Positions 33,367-42,066 are shown, numbered from the stretch's first letter. The stretch is DNA of 64,000 bases from UBA1924 sp963976625 (GCA_963976625.1 CAXBLA010000015.1:1-64000), one strand, 5' to 3'. The notes: generated from the sequence alone by a model not told the origin. Program-made: numbers and translations.

Positions 33367-34860
33367 ATGTCCACCATCTACCAACCCCTGCCTGAGTTCC
33401 CGCATCTCGACGCGAGCGATCCGGGCTTGCTGGGCGCGGTGGCGAGCGGGCAGGCTCGGCTCACGGTTGAGCAGGGGCTCGACCTGCTCACCAGCGCCCC
33501 GCTGCACACGCTGGGGCGATACGCCGACGCACGCTGTCGCGACCTGCACGGCGACCATGTCCGCTCGTACATCATCGATCGCAATATCAACTACACCAAC
33601 ATCTGCACCGCCAAGTGCATCTTCTGCGCTTTCAAACGCACCGCAAAGGACCACGATTCCTACACGCTCGAATACGAAGAACTCTACCAGAAGGTCCAGG
33701 AACTCTCCGACATCGGGGGCACCCAGATCCTGATGCAGGGGGGCATGAACCCGGAGCTCTCGCTCGATTGGTATCTTGAGCTGCTCAACGGGATCCGCGA
33801 GCGGTTTCCGCATGTGAAGATCCATGCGTTCTCGCCGCCGGAGCTGATTGAGTTTGTCAACTTCTTTGACCCTCCGGGCAAGACGCTGATCGACAAAGTT
33901 CGCTGGGTGCTCGTCCGGCTCAAGGAAGCCGGGATGGGCTCATTGCCCGGCGGGGGCGGGGAGATCTTCGCACCAGCCGTGCGCACGAAGATCGGCATGG
34001 GCAAGTGCGATATGAACGCCTGGCTCGAAGTCATGTACGCGGCCCACTCTTTGGGCATGTTCACCAGCGCGTCGATGATGTACGGGCATATCGAGGGCTA
34101 CGCCGATCGGATACACCACATGCACATGGTCCGCCACTGGCAGGACAAGGCGATCCGCGACTTTGGCACCGGCGAGGTGCCCTCGGCCATCGCCGGCGAC
34201 CCAACGATCAAGAATCCAGAAACCGGCGGGCACTACCTCGGGTTCCACGCGTGGCCCTTCCAACCCGACAACACGGCGCTTGGTCGCTTGCCCCACTGGC
34301 CGACGGCTGAAGACAAAGAAGCAGGCACGCCGTTTCCGGGCGATGTCGTCGCTCAGCTCGATGGCTCGGGCACCAAGGACATGGACAAGAACTTCGGCCG
34401 CCGATTGAGGTTCGCGGGCTCGACCGAGTATTTGCGCACACAGGCGGTCTCGCGCCTGATGCTCGACAACATCTACACCATCGGCTCGAGCTGGGTGACG
34501 ATGGGCCCGCATGTCGGGCAGGTCGCGCTCAACTTTGGCGCCAACGACATGGGCTCGGTGATGATGGAGGAGAATGTCGTTTCCTCAGCCGGCACGACCT
34601 ACTGCCTCGACGAAGCGGTGCTGTGCCGACTCATCCGCAACGCGGGGTTTATCCCCGCCCAGCGCGACACCAAGTACGACATCCTCAAGACCCACACCAG
34701 CGATCAGTCGCCCGATCTGCTCGTTGAGGACTGGTCGCAACACCGCACCAAGCGCCTGCATATCGAGAGCCAGCCCGAGGGGTGCGATACGCAGCCGACG
34801 GACGACACCCCGATAACCGCGCAGATCACCATCGGCCAAACGGATACGGCCAAATCCTGA
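33367..34860 (+). CDS. mqnC: cyclic dehypoxanthinyl futalosine synthase (radical SAM), enlarged
   Basis: The product has 497 residues, against the usual 360-390. The radical SAM cluster motif is CTAKCIFC in NYTNICTAKCIFCAFKR. GGTQILMQGGMNPELSLDWY, KIHAFSPPELIEF and SLPGGGGEIF are the MqnC signatures that separate it from MqnE. It closes the dehypoxanthine futalosine ring in the futalosine route to menaquinone. The extra length comes from an insertion around 265-345 (after the YADRIHHMHMVRHWQD stretch) and a C-terminal tail. No other mqn gene is in the window. Confidence 0.88.
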   Translation: MSTIYQPLPEFPHLDASDPGLLGAVASGQARLTVEQGLDLLTSAPLHTLGRYADARCRDLHGDHVRSYIIDRNINYTNICTAKCIFCAFKRTAKDHDSYTLEYEELYQKVQELSDIGGTQILMQGGMNPELSLDWYLELLNGIRERFPHVKIHAFSPPELIEFVNFFDPPGKTLIDKVRWVLVRLKEAGMGSLPGGGGEIFAPAVRTKIGMGKCDMNAWLEVMYAAHSLGMFTSASMMYGHIEGYADRIHHMHMVRHWQDKAIRDFGTGEVPSAIAGDPTIKNPETGGHYLGFHAWPFQPDNTALGRLPHWPTAEDKEAGTPFPGDVVAQLDGSGTKDMDKNFGRRLRFAGSTEYLRTQAVSRLMLDNIYTIGSSWVTMGPHVGQVALNFGANDMGSVMMEENVVSSAGTTYCLDEAVLCRLIRNAGFIPAQRDTKYDILKTHTSDQSPDLLVEDWSQHRTKRLHIESQPEGCDTQPTDDTPITAQITIGQTDTAKS

Positions 34861-34900
34861 TCCGGGCGCTGGTTGGCCCATCCGACTTCCCACTTTGGCA

Positions 34901-34928
34901 TTGAACTTGGCACTGAAGCTGGTAGGAT
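34901..34928 (+). promoter_or_regulatory. sigma-70-like promoter candidate for the 34959 PEP-CTERM gene
   Basis: TTGAAC (34901-34906), a 16-nt spacer and TAGGAT (34923-34928) lie about 30 nt upstream of ATG 34959. Two copies of TTGGCAyTGAA (34895 and 34907) overlap the -35 region. Confidence 0.4.
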
Positions 34929-34958
34929 GAGCATTGAGAGACAACGAGAGAGGTCAAA

Positions 34959-35492
34959 ATGAGAACTGAGAAAGCTTTCTGTGCAGCTTCTGTGATCGCT
35001 GCGATCCTGTCCGTGGGCACCGCACACGCATCTGTCGTGTACTCCGGGCTCGATTTCACCTACGAGTACGCCGGCTTTGGCGATATCACATCGGCCGACA
35101 GCCAGGACCGGATCACGGACAATGTCTGGCTTACCCGTGATCTCAATCAGGGCATCTTCAACATCGCCCAAGAAGACCACTTCTCCGGCGGCGGCAACGA
35201 GGGGCCCAGCCCGATCGGGACGCTGTGGGCCTTCGGCACCACTGCCGACATCGATTCGCTCAACTTCCTGTCATGGGGCGAGACCCACGGCGGCAACCCG
35301 CAGGGGATGATCGGGCGCAACGCCGTGGTGTATCTGGAAACCGATGACATCTATATCGACCTGATGTTCACCGCCTGGGGCGCACGTACCGCGGGCGGAT
35401 CGTTTAGCTATGTCCGCTCGGTGGTCCCTGCGCCGTCGTCGGCCGGGCTCTTGCTTGTTGGTTCATTGGCGATGACGCGTCGTCGTCGATAA
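34959..35492 (+). CDS. secreted protein with VPAP-type PEP-CTERM tail
   Basis: The product has 177 residues. Its signal peptide ends near AHAS (MRTEKAFCAASVIAAILSVG...), and GAGAGG precedes the ATG. The mature domain is small and beta-rich (VVYSGLDFTYEYAGFGDI). The tail is VPAPSSAGLLLVGSLAMTRRRR: motif, helix and basic end. It is the fourth such protein in the window. No obvious terminator follows; the convergent tonB-like gene ends 27 nt away. Confidence 0.78.
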   Translation: MRTEKAFCAASVIAAILSVGTAHASVVYSGLDFTYEYAGFGDITSADSQDRITDNVWLTRDLNQGIFNIAQEDHFSGGGNEGPSPIGTLWAFGTTADIDSLNFLSWGETHGGNPQGMIGRNAVVYLETDDIYIDLMFTAWGARTAGGSFSYVRSVVPAPSSAGLLLVGSLAMTRRRR

Positions 35493-35519
35493 GACAAACA
35501 AAATCAATTTCATCATTGC

Positions 35520-36692
35520 TTACGGCGTATTGCGATCCGTGCGGAAGGTGATCCGCATCGGGATCTCGATGTACGATTCTGGATCGTCGATCGTGAGCGC
35601 CTCGATCTGCTTGCCCTTTGCGCGCCATTGATACACCGCGCTGATCAACGGCTCGTCCACACTCGTCACGCCCGTGTTGAACTCACGCTTCTTCTCTTTG
35701 AGGAAGCTGACCTTCACCACGCGCCCACGCCCATCGAATCGGATGATCAGCACCGGGTTGTTGGGCAGCTCGGTGAAGCGGACCGAGGCGGGGAACTTGG
35801 GGTTGACGGTGATGATCTCGAAGCCCTTGCCGACGATGGGTTTGTTGAGGTCCTTGTAGCTGATTTTTTCCGATCGCTTGATGATCGAAGCCGAGGATTC
35901 TTTCTCGGAGAGGATGCCGTCCTTGCCGGCTGTGGCGGGGATGGGCGATTCGATCGCGGGCTGAGGCTGGCTGATCGGTTGGCTGATTGGCTGCGTGGTT
36001 AGCTCGGCTTCGGTGGGCTGCTCGGTTGTCGTTTCAACGGCTTGCTCTTCCACAGGCTCTTCAATAGGCTCGGCAATTGGCTCTGGTTCTGGTTCTATCT
36101 CAGGCAGTGGTTCAGGCTGGGGCTCGGGCTGAGGCAGCACTTGCACCGGCGCGCCCTCAATAGGTTCGGGCTCCAGCTCGATCTGCTCGGTGAGCTCCGG
36201 CGGCGGTAGCTCTTGAATGGGCTCTTGAACGGGCTCAGGCTCAGGTTTAGGTTCTTCGATCGGTTCTTGCAGCTCTGGAGTTGGCTGTTCGGCAGTTCGT
36301 TCGATGGGTGGCGTCGGCTCTTGGGATGTGATCGGCGCGGTGGTCTCCGGGGCATCGCCGACCTGCGTGGTGAACTCGGCCTGCTCGACATCGGCGATTG
36401 GTGCGTCGCCCTGTTCGGGGTCCTCGAGCACCCCGAGCCAGTTGATCGACGCGGCTTTGGCCGAATCGAGCCCGAGCGTGGGCTTGTCCTCGGGCAGGGG
36501 CTGTTCTGGCGTTTCTTCGATGGCGATCGCGGACCCGGGCGTCTGCTTGGTGCGCAGGGCGGCGCTGATCGAGTTGCTCGCGCCGATGCCCACGCCCAGG
36601 TGGATCAGCACGCTGAGCACAAAGCACACTCCGATCACCAACGCGGACGAGCCGTGCATGGTTCGTTGTGATGGCAGGGCGATCAGGCTCAT
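35520..36692 (-). CDS. TonB-family protein
   Basis: The product has 390 residues. One N-terminal helix (ALVIGVCFVLSVLIHLGVGI) is followed by a long Pro/Glu/Gln-rich linker (about 110-245), expected to span the periplasm, and a C-terminal beta domain (PNNPVLIIRFDGRGRVVKVS) like the TonB C-terminus. It lies directly after exbD with an ATGA overlap, so it is probably the energy-transducing partner. Its last residues are AMRITFRTDRNTP-like (IPMRITFRTD). No TonB-dependent receptor is nearby. Confidence 0.8.
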   Translation of the reverse strand: MSLIALPSQRTMHGSSALVIGVCFVLSVLIHLGVGIGASNSISAALRTKQTPGSAIAIEETPEQPLPEDKPTLGLDSAKAASINWLGVLEDPEQGDAPIADVEQAEFTTQVGDAPETTAPITSQEPTPPIERTAEQPTPELQEPIEEPKPEPEPVQEPIQELPPPELTEQIELEPEPIEGAPVQVLPQPEPQPEPLPEIEPEPEPIAEPIEEPVEEQAVETTTEQPTEAELTTQPISQPISQPQPAIESPIPATAGKDGILSEKESSASIIKRSEKISYKDLNKPIVGKGFEIITVNPKFPASVRFTELPNNPVLIIRFDGRGRVVKVSFLKEKKREFNTGVTSVDEPLISAVYQWRAKGKQIEALTIDDPESYIEIPMRITFRTDRNTP

Positions 36693-37165
36693 GGGGTCGT
36701 TTCGGCTTCTCCTGTGGCGGGGCTCTTGGTAGAAGTATCGGCTTCTTCTTGGGCCTTGCGCCCGATGATCGAGAACTCGCCGAGCCCTGCGCCCGTGAGC
36801 GTATCGGCCAGCGAGATCATCACGCCCGCGGGCGACTGGGTATCGACGGCCAGCACCAAGGCGCCGTTGGCATTGAGCTCTTCGCGGAGCGCGTTGACCC
36901 GTTCGGGGATGGCTTCGAGTTCTATCGGGTCGCCGTTGATGTGCAGGGTTCCTTGGGCATCGATCACGATGGTGATGGGGATCGATTTTTCTGCGGGCTG
37001 ACCGGCGGCGAGTTTGGGCAGGTTCACATCGAGGACATCGGCGCGGACCATCATGACAATGGCGAAAATGAAGAAGGTCAGGAGCAAAAACACGACATCG
37101 ATCATCGGCGTGAGCTCGATGCGGACATCGTCGGTTGATCTTCTGACTCTTCTGGCCCTGCTCAT
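36689..37165 (-). CDS. exbD: ExbD/TolR family biopolymer transport protein
   Basis: The 158-residue product starts MSRARRVRRSTDDVRIELTP. TAGGATT precedes ATG 37165; the long frame upstream overlaps the glycosyltransferase and is not coding. IELTPMIDVVFLLLTFFIF carries the conserved membrane Asp used for proton coupling, and the periplasmic domain follows (ITIVIDAQGTLHINGD). It normally works with ExbB and TonB. TonB follows, but no ExbB is adjacent; a glycosyltransferase gene lies upstream. Confidence 0.9.
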   Translation of the reverse strand: MSRARRVRRSTDDVRIELTPMIDVVFLLLTFFIFAIVMMVRADVLDVNLPKLAAGQPAEKSIPITIVIDAQGTLHINGDPIELEAIPERVNALREELNANGALVLAVDTQSPAGVMISLADTLTGAGLGEFSIIGRKAQEEADTSTKSPATGEAETTP

Positions 37166-37176
37166 AATCCTACCTT

Positions 37177-38403
37177 TTATGCGTCCTCTGCCTTGCGTAT
37201 ATACGACTTGCCGCCCCACTGGGTCGGGGTGCCGTCGACTAAATCTTTGGCGGCTGCCGAGAATATCCGCCCGGTGAGCACGGCCCCCACCATCGCCGCG
37301 CCTACATCCCAGATCGGCGCGCCGCTGATCCGATAGATCACAATCATCGCACTCAACCACGCACCAGAGCCCAGCCCGCCGATGCTGATGCCCACCCACT
37401 GGGTCGAGTCTTGCCCGAGCCAGAAGCTGACGAGCACCAAGAGCACGCAGCACAGCGGGATCGCCACGCACAGCAAAGGCGTGCGGAGCGCGTAGCGGCG
37501 GAGCCGACGGACCTCGCGGTTGGCGGTCTCGGTGTAGATGCGTTTCCAGCCTCGGATGTATTCTTGCCAGTTGTCGTACATTCGGCACTTGAGCATCCGG
37601 TCGGCGAGCAGCAGCCCGCCTGCGAGCTTGAGATGACGAACCCAGCGCGCGAAAACGATGTCTTCGAGGATGGCTTCTTTGACGCGTTCGTGCCCGCCGA
37701 CGGTTTGGTAGGCGTGGGCGGTGAACATCATGAACTGACCATTGGCGAACGCGCGTCGGCGTTTGCCCGTCGAGTTGACCCGCAAGAGCTGGAACTGGCG
37801 GGCGAGCTCGAAGGCGGTGATCGGCTGGACGATGCGCTCGAACCACGACTTGGCTTCGAGCGTCGAGAGCAGGCTCAGGAAATCGAGCTTGCGTTCTTTG
37901 AGCAACGCGACGCAGGAGCGGACGCAGGCCGGGTCGAGCCAGGTGTCGGCGTCGGTGAAGATCAATACTTCGGCGTTGCGTGCGTGCTCGGAGCCCTCGA
38001 ACCCCGAGTAAGCCGCGTGGACCTTGCCGGCCCAGTCCTCGGGGCACTTGGCGATCTCGACGATCTCGAATCGGTCGTCCTCGTCGATCGCGGCGCGGGC
38101 GACGCCGAGCGTGTCGTCGGTGCAGCGATCGAGGGCCAGGACAATCCGCAGGCGGTCGTAGTCTTGTTCTTTGAGCGACCCAATCAGCGTGGCGATGTTG
38201 CCGGCCTCATTGTGACAGGGCACGATCACGCAGACCTTCTGCGTCGGCGGCGAAAGCTCGGCCATCGCGATCCCGTCGCGGGCGGTGGGCAGGAGCCTGC
38301 GTGTGAGCCACACATGCACGATCACCGCCCCCCAGTAGATCAGCGAGACCAGCGAACCGGCGATCAGGATGACGAACACACTGTCAATGAGGATCGATTT
38401 CAT
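37177..38403 (-). CDS. membrane glycosyltransferase, family 2 (HpnB/CrtQ-like)
   Basis: The product has 408 residues. It has an N-terminal helix, then a GT-A fold: VIVPCHNEAGNIATLI, ALDRCTDDT and the DxD-type motif FTDADTWLDP. FANGQFMMFTAHAYQTVGGH and EDIVFARWVRHL are followed by three C-terminal helices. This layout matches the HpnB/CrtQ-like group of lipid-linked glycosyltransferases. The acceptor is unknown. The gene is 11 nt upstream of exbD, suggesting one operon. A TACCAT hexamer lies 7 nt before the ATG. Confidence 0.82.
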   Translation of the reverse strand: MKSILIDSVFVILIAGSLVSLIYWGAVIVHVWLTRRLLPTARDGIAMAELSPPTQKVCVIVPCHNEAGNIATLIGSLKEQDYDRLRIVLALDRCTDDTLGVARAAIDEDDRFEIVEIAKCPEDWAGKVHAAYSGFEGSEHARNAEVLIFTDADTWLDPACVRSCVALLKERKLDFLSLLSTLEAKSWFERIVQPITAFELARQFQLLRVNSTGKRRRAFANGQFMMFTAHAYQTVGGHERVKEAILEDIVFARWVRHLKLAGGLLLADRMLKCRMYDNWQEYIRGWKRIYTETANREVRRLRRYALRTPLLCVAIPLCCVLLVLVSFWLGQDSTQWVGISIGGLGSGAWLSAMIVIYRISGAPIWDVGAAMVGAVLTGRIFSAAAKDLVDGTPTQWGGKSYIRKAEDA

Positions 38404-38423
38404 ATGTTGTATGGTAGGGCGAG

Positions 38424-38474
38424 GCTTGGCCCGCGTTGGACTGGCGTTGGGCCAGCTTGGGCTAGCCTGGGAGC
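38424..38474. repeat. imperfect 9-11 bp tandem repeats upstream of the bifunctional nuclease gene
   Basis: Successive units GCTTGGCCC, GCGTTGGACTG, GCGTTGGGCCA, GCTTGGGCTA and GCCTGGGAGC share a GC-y-TGG core at a near-helical period. They lie in the 185-bp divergent gap between the glycosyltransferase and the nuclease gene. Confidence 0.4.
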
Positions 38475-38588
38475 CGCGCTGCGTGTTGAGCTGGCGGATA
38501 GTTCGTACGATCTGGGCGGGAATTGCTCATGCAGATGCCCAGCACTCCTATCGTTCGGGGTACTCCACACCCGAGAGATTGAATCGTC

Positions 38589-39041
38589 ATGCGTATCCAG
38601 ATGGAACTCGCCCGCATCCTGATCCGTGAGCTCAACAGCGCTCAGCTGATCGAGCTGCGCGAGGTCTCGCCCAGACCCGGGCAGCCCACGCGGGCCTTTC
38701 CGATCGTGATCGGGCTCAGCGAGGCCATCGCAATCGACCGTCGGCTCAGTGGCAGCGATTTCGATCGCCCAATGACCCACGACCTGCTCGCCAACACCAT
38801 CGAAGAACTCGGCGCCTCGCTCGATTCGATCGCGATCACCAAAGTTGTCGACGGCACCTTCTACGCATTGCTCAACCTGACCGACAACCACGGGCGGGCG
38901 ATCGAGGTCGATGCACGCCCGAGCGATGCGATCGCGCTGGGTGTTGCGGGCGATGTCCCGATCTTTGTTGACGAGTCGGTGATCGCGCTGGCGACTCTCC
39001 CGACGATGGATGACACGGACCATATGGATAACTCTGAATGA
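38589..39041 (+). CDS. bifunctional nuclease (BFN/DUF151) family protein
   Basis: The 150-residue product is dominated by the BFN domain: FPIVIGLSEAIAIDRRL, RPMTHDLLANTIEELGAS and DARPSDAIALGV are its conserved blocks. BFN proteins have nuclease activity in plants and are widespread in bacteria, often of unknown role. It overlaps the start of truD by 4 nt, so the two are coupled. Confidence 0.92.
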   Translation: MRIQMELARILIRELNSAQLIELREVSPRPGQPTRAFPIVIGLSEAIAIDRRLSGSDFDRPMTHDLLANTIEELGASLDSIAITKVVDGTFYALLNLTDNHGRAIEVDARPSDAIALGVAGDVPIFVDESVIALATLPTMDDTDHMDNSE

Positions 39042-40348
39042 TGAGCACCCCCACTTCTGAATCCCTCCCTTCCTTCTCGACCGGGGCCGACGCCCCGCGG
39101 TACCTCACGCACGACATCCCCGGGATCGGCGGGACGCTCAAGGCCCGCCCGGAAGATTTCTTGGTCGAAGAGATCCCCCTCTATAACCCGGCCGGCGAGG
39201 GCGAGCACATCTTCCTCTTTGTCGAGAAGCGCGAGCTGACCACGCTCCAGCTCCGCGATGCGCTCTCGCGTCATTTCAAGGTCAAACGCCACGCCATCGG
39301 GCACGCGGGGCTCAAGGACAAGCAGGCGATCACGCGCCAGGTCATCTCGATCCACGCCCCGGGCAAGACCCCGGAAGACTTCCCCAGCTTTGTCCATGAT
39401 CGCGCCAGCGTGCTCTGGGTGGATCTGCACACCAACAAGCTCAAACGCGGGCACCTGTCGGGCAACCGGTTCTCGATCAAGGTCCGCGGAGTCGAGCCCT
39501 TGGCGGTACGCCACGCGAAGGTCGCCCTCGATCGGCTCGCCCGCTGCGGCGCGCCCAACCGGATCGGCGAGCAGAGATTCGGGTTCCTCAAGAACAACCA
39601 CCTTGTCGGCAGGGCCTTGATCCTGGGCGATGCACAGGGCGCCATCGACCTGATTCTCTCGCCCAAGGACGGCGCACCGGCGAGCTCGAACGAAGCCCGC
39701 GAGGCCTACCGCGATGGGCGCTTTCGCAATGGTTTCGAGCTGATGCCCAAGGTGTTCAAGATCGAACGCAACCTGCTCCGGGCGCTGAGCAACGATCATC
39801 CGCCCGAGAAAGCTCTGAAAGCCATCGACCCGACCGCGGCCGGGTTCTTTATCAGCTCGTTCCAATCGGCCGTCTTTAACCATGTGCTCAATCAGCGCCT
39901 CGAAGCGGGCACGATGGACACCCTGTTGCCCGGGGATCTGGCGTTCGTGACGAAAAACCGATCGGTCTTCGAGATCAGCGGCGAAGAACTCGCGCGGGCG
40001 GAGTCGAACCTCGCCCAGCGGGTCGAAAACTTCGAGCTCTCGCCCTCGGGCCCGATGTGGGGCACGACGATGTCCAGAGCGGGCGGAGCGGTGGATCAAT
40101 CTGAGCTCCAGGCCCTTGAGGCAGCCGGGGTTGAGCCGAGCGACTTGGTCGATTGCGAGCAACGCGGCGGGATTTCCATGATCGGGGGCGATCGACGCCC
40201 GCTGCGGATGCAGGTCAAGGACCCCGAGGTCGAGGGCGGGATCGACGAGCACGGGGCGTATATCCGGTGTGCCTTTGAGCTCCCGAGGGGGTCGTTTGCC
40301 ACAACGGTGCTCGATGAGATTATGAAATGCCCAACCGGCGGCGTATAA
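39038..40348 (+). CDS. truD: tRNA pseudouridine(13) synthase TruD
   Basis: The product has 436 residues. KARPEDFLVEEIPLYNPAGE is the N-terminal TruD block, the catalytic Asp lies in HAGLKDKQAITRQ, and NRIGEQRFGFLKNNH and GFFISSFQSAVFNHVLNQRL are further family motifs. It makes pseudouridine at position 13 of tRNA-Glu. The start overlaps the bfn-like gene (ATGA). The length is above E. coli TruD (349) and nearer the archaeal and eukaryotic size. Confidence 0.93.
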   Translation: MMSTPTSESLPSFSTGADAPRYLTHDIPGIGGTLKARPEDFLVEEIPLYNPAGEGEHIFLFVEKRELTTLQLRDALSRHFKVKRHAIGHAGLKDKQAITRQVISIHAPGKTPEDFPSFVHDRASVLWVDLHTNKLKRGHLSGNRFSIKVRGVEPLAVRHAKVALDRLARCGAPNRIGEQRFGFLKNNHLVGRALILGDAQGAIDLILSPKDGAPASSNEAREAYRDGRFRNGFELMPKVFKIERNLLRALSNDHPPEKALKAIDPTAAGFFISSFQSAVFNHVLNQRLEAGTMDTLLPGDLAFVTKNRSVFEISGEELARAESNLAQRVENFELSPSGPMWGTTMSRAGGAVDQSELQALEAAGVEPSDLVDCEQRGGISMIGGDRRPLRMQVKDPEVEGGIDEHGAYIRCAFELPRGSFATTVLDEIMKCPTGGV

Positions 40349-40349
40349 T
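40344..40349 (+). promoter_or_regulatory. -10 element (TATAAT) directly before the HAD gene
   Basis: A perfect TATAAT overlaps the last codons of truD and is followed by 7 nt and ATG 40357. This suggests a leaderless transcript for the HAD gene in addition to read-through from truD. Confidence 0.45.
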
Positions 40350-40356
40350 CCCCCCT

Positions 40357-41010
40357 ATGGCTGAAATGGCACACACCGATCACGATATCCGGCTCGTCTG
40401 CTTCGATTGGGGCGGGGTGATCCTCAAAATTTGTCGGACTTGGCAAGAGGGCTGCAAAGCCGCGGGGATCAAGGCGCCCAATGCGAAGATCTCCAAGAAG
40501 TGCCTGGCCAAGCAGGACGCGATCGCCAAGCGGTTCCACACCGGGCAGATGAGCGATAAGGCATTCTGTCGATCGCTGGCCAAGGAATCCGAAGATTTTC
40601 ATACGCTCGAAGACATCGCCGCGGTGCATGACGCGTGGCTGCTCGAAGAGTACCCCGGGATCGCAGAGCTGATCGAAGAACTCAACGAGTTCGCCGACCT
40701 GTCCACGGCGTTGTTCTCCAACACCAACGCGACGCACTGGGCACGGATGGAAGAAGATTTTCCCGCGGCCAACCTGATCGAGCACAAGCACGCCAGCTTC
40801 CTCTTCGGGCTCGCGAAACCCGACGAAAAGGCATTCGCGGCTTTCGAGCGGCGCGTTGGTGCGGTTGGCAATCAGATCCTGTTCTTCGATGACTCGCCAG
40901 AGAACATCGAGGGGGCCCGAGCCTTCGGCTGGTGCGCCGAGCAGATCGACCACACGGGCGATACCGTCGCCCAGATGCGCCAGATCCTTGAAGCCTACGA
41001 GATTTTTTAA
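40357..41010 (+). CDS. HAD-superfamily hydrolase (subfamily IA)
   Basis: The product has 217 residues. Motif I is VCFDWGGVILK, in which the usual second Asp is Gly, as in several FDxGGV-type HAD-IA members. Motif II is ALFSNTNATHW, the Lys is in FGLAKPDEKAF and motif III is ILFFDDSPENIEGARAFGW. These proteins are mostly phosphatases; without the second Asp the activity could be weak or different. ATG 40357 follows TATAAT by 7 nt. The stop codon ends exactly where the stop of the convergent metallo-beta-lactamase-fold gene begins. Confidence 0.82.
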   Translation: MAEMAHTDHDIRLVCFDWGGVILKICRTWQEGCKAAGIKAPNAKISKKCLAKQDAIAKRFHTGQMSDKAFCRSLAKESEDFHTLEDIAAVHDAWLLEEYPGIAELIEELNEFADLSTALFSNTNATHWARMEEDFPAANLIEHKHASFLFGLAKPDEKAFAAFERRVGAVGNQILFFDDSPENIEGARAFGWCAEQIDHTGDTVAQMRQILEAYEIF

Positions 41011-42066
41011 TCAGCCGGCGAGTTCGTCGTAGGTGGTCTCGATCGCTCTGGATCGGACTGACTCGAACCCCAGCCCGTCCATGAAGTCCCAGCTTTTCTC
41101 GGCGCAGTCCGCCTTGGACACCCCGTCGTCGATGTCCTTTTGCACATGCTTGATGAGCTCGTTGAGGTAATCGAGCTGATTCTGTACGGTTTTCTTGGTG
41201 CCGACGGGGCCGTGCCCGGGGATCACGATGGTGTCTTGGTCGCAGAGGTTGAGGATGGATTCGAGCGATTCCACCCAGCCCCGAGCGGTCACGCCGGCGG
41301 ACGAATCCATATACGGATGGAGCCCGGCGAAGACTAGGTCGCCGGTATGAATAACCCCGTGCTCCTTGATGTGCACCACCAGATCATTGTCGGTGTGCCC
41401 GGCCCCGAAGTGGTGCATGTCGACTGTGGTGCCGTCGAGATCGATGGCGTGGTGATCCTGAACAGCGGCCTTGGGCACGACATCGTCTTTGGTCCATGCC
41501 TCGCCAGCTGCGGCGGCGTTCATGGCTTGCTCGAGCAGAGCTTTGGCCCCCCTCGAACGACCGACTTGGGCGGGGCCGTTGCTTGCGCCCTGCTTGTAGC
41601 GATCGAGCTGGGATTCGATCCGAGGCAGGGCGTTCTCATGGGCGTATGAGGCGCTGGCAAAGGGGACGACCATGCCGTTGCCACCGGTGTGGTCGCCGTG
41701 GTGATGGGTGTTGATGAGGGTGAGCTCGAACTGGTCTTGGGGCCCGGCGAAGGCCTTGGCGTCTTCGACCAGTGCCCCGCCCAGATGGGCGAACTTGGTA
41801 TCGACGAGCAGGGTTTGCGAGCCCGAGGTCATCACGAGGGCGTTGCCGCCGGTGGATTGGTCGGCCATGACATGGAAGCCGGCATTGTGGATCGTGTCCC
41901 ATGCGAGGATTGGCTGGGCGGCCGGTTCGCCCGTGCCTGTAGTCTCGATCAGCTTGCCAAAGACAGGCGAGGCGATGAAGGCCGAGCCGCTGGCGGCTGA
42001 GAGGATCGTGAGGAAGTTGCGTCGGCCCATCGGACTCTGCTGATAGATTCGTTCGTTCATGCGCAT
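41011..42066 (-). CDS. Tat-exported metallo-beta-lactamase-fold hydrolase
   Basis: The product has 351 residues and starts MRMNERIYQQSPMGRRNFLT. GGAG lies 7 nt upstream of ATG 42066. GRRNFLTILSAASGSAFIAS is a twin-arginine signal. The zinc site is NTHHHGDHTGGN, with later metal ligands in HHFGAGHTDNDLVVH, HTGDLVF and IPGHGPVGT. It is probably a periplasmic hydrolase; the substrate is unknown. It is transcribed alone and divergent from efp. Confidence 0.88.
   Translation of the reverse strand: MRMNERIYQQSPMGRRNFLTILSAASGSAFIASPVFGKLIETTGTGEPAAQPILAWDTIHNAGFHVMADQSTGGNALVMTSGSQTLLVDTKFAHLGGALVEDAKAFAGPQDQFELTLINTHHHGDHTGGNGMVVPFASASYAHENALPRIESQLDRYKQGASNGPAQVGRSRGAKALLEQAMNAAAAGEAWTKDDVVPKAAVQDHHAIDLDGTTVDMHHFGAGHTDNDLVVHIKEHGVIHTGDLVFAGLHPYMDSSAGVTARGWVESLESILNLCDQDTIVIPGHGPVGTKKTVQNQLDYLNELIKHVQKDIDDGVSKADCAEKSWDFMDGLGFESVRSRAIETTYDELAG

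Noticed and set aside
33223..33825. Extended N-terminus of the ATP-grasp frame
   Set aside because: It runs through the promoter gap and antisense to mqnC. ATG 33222 has AAAGGAA and the family N-terminus.
37166..38047. Extended N-terminus of the ExbD frame (up to 452 residues)
   Set aside because: It overlaps the glycosyltransferase in another frame and reads as Arg/Pro-rich nonsense. The real ExbD starts at 37165 with a ribosome-binding site.
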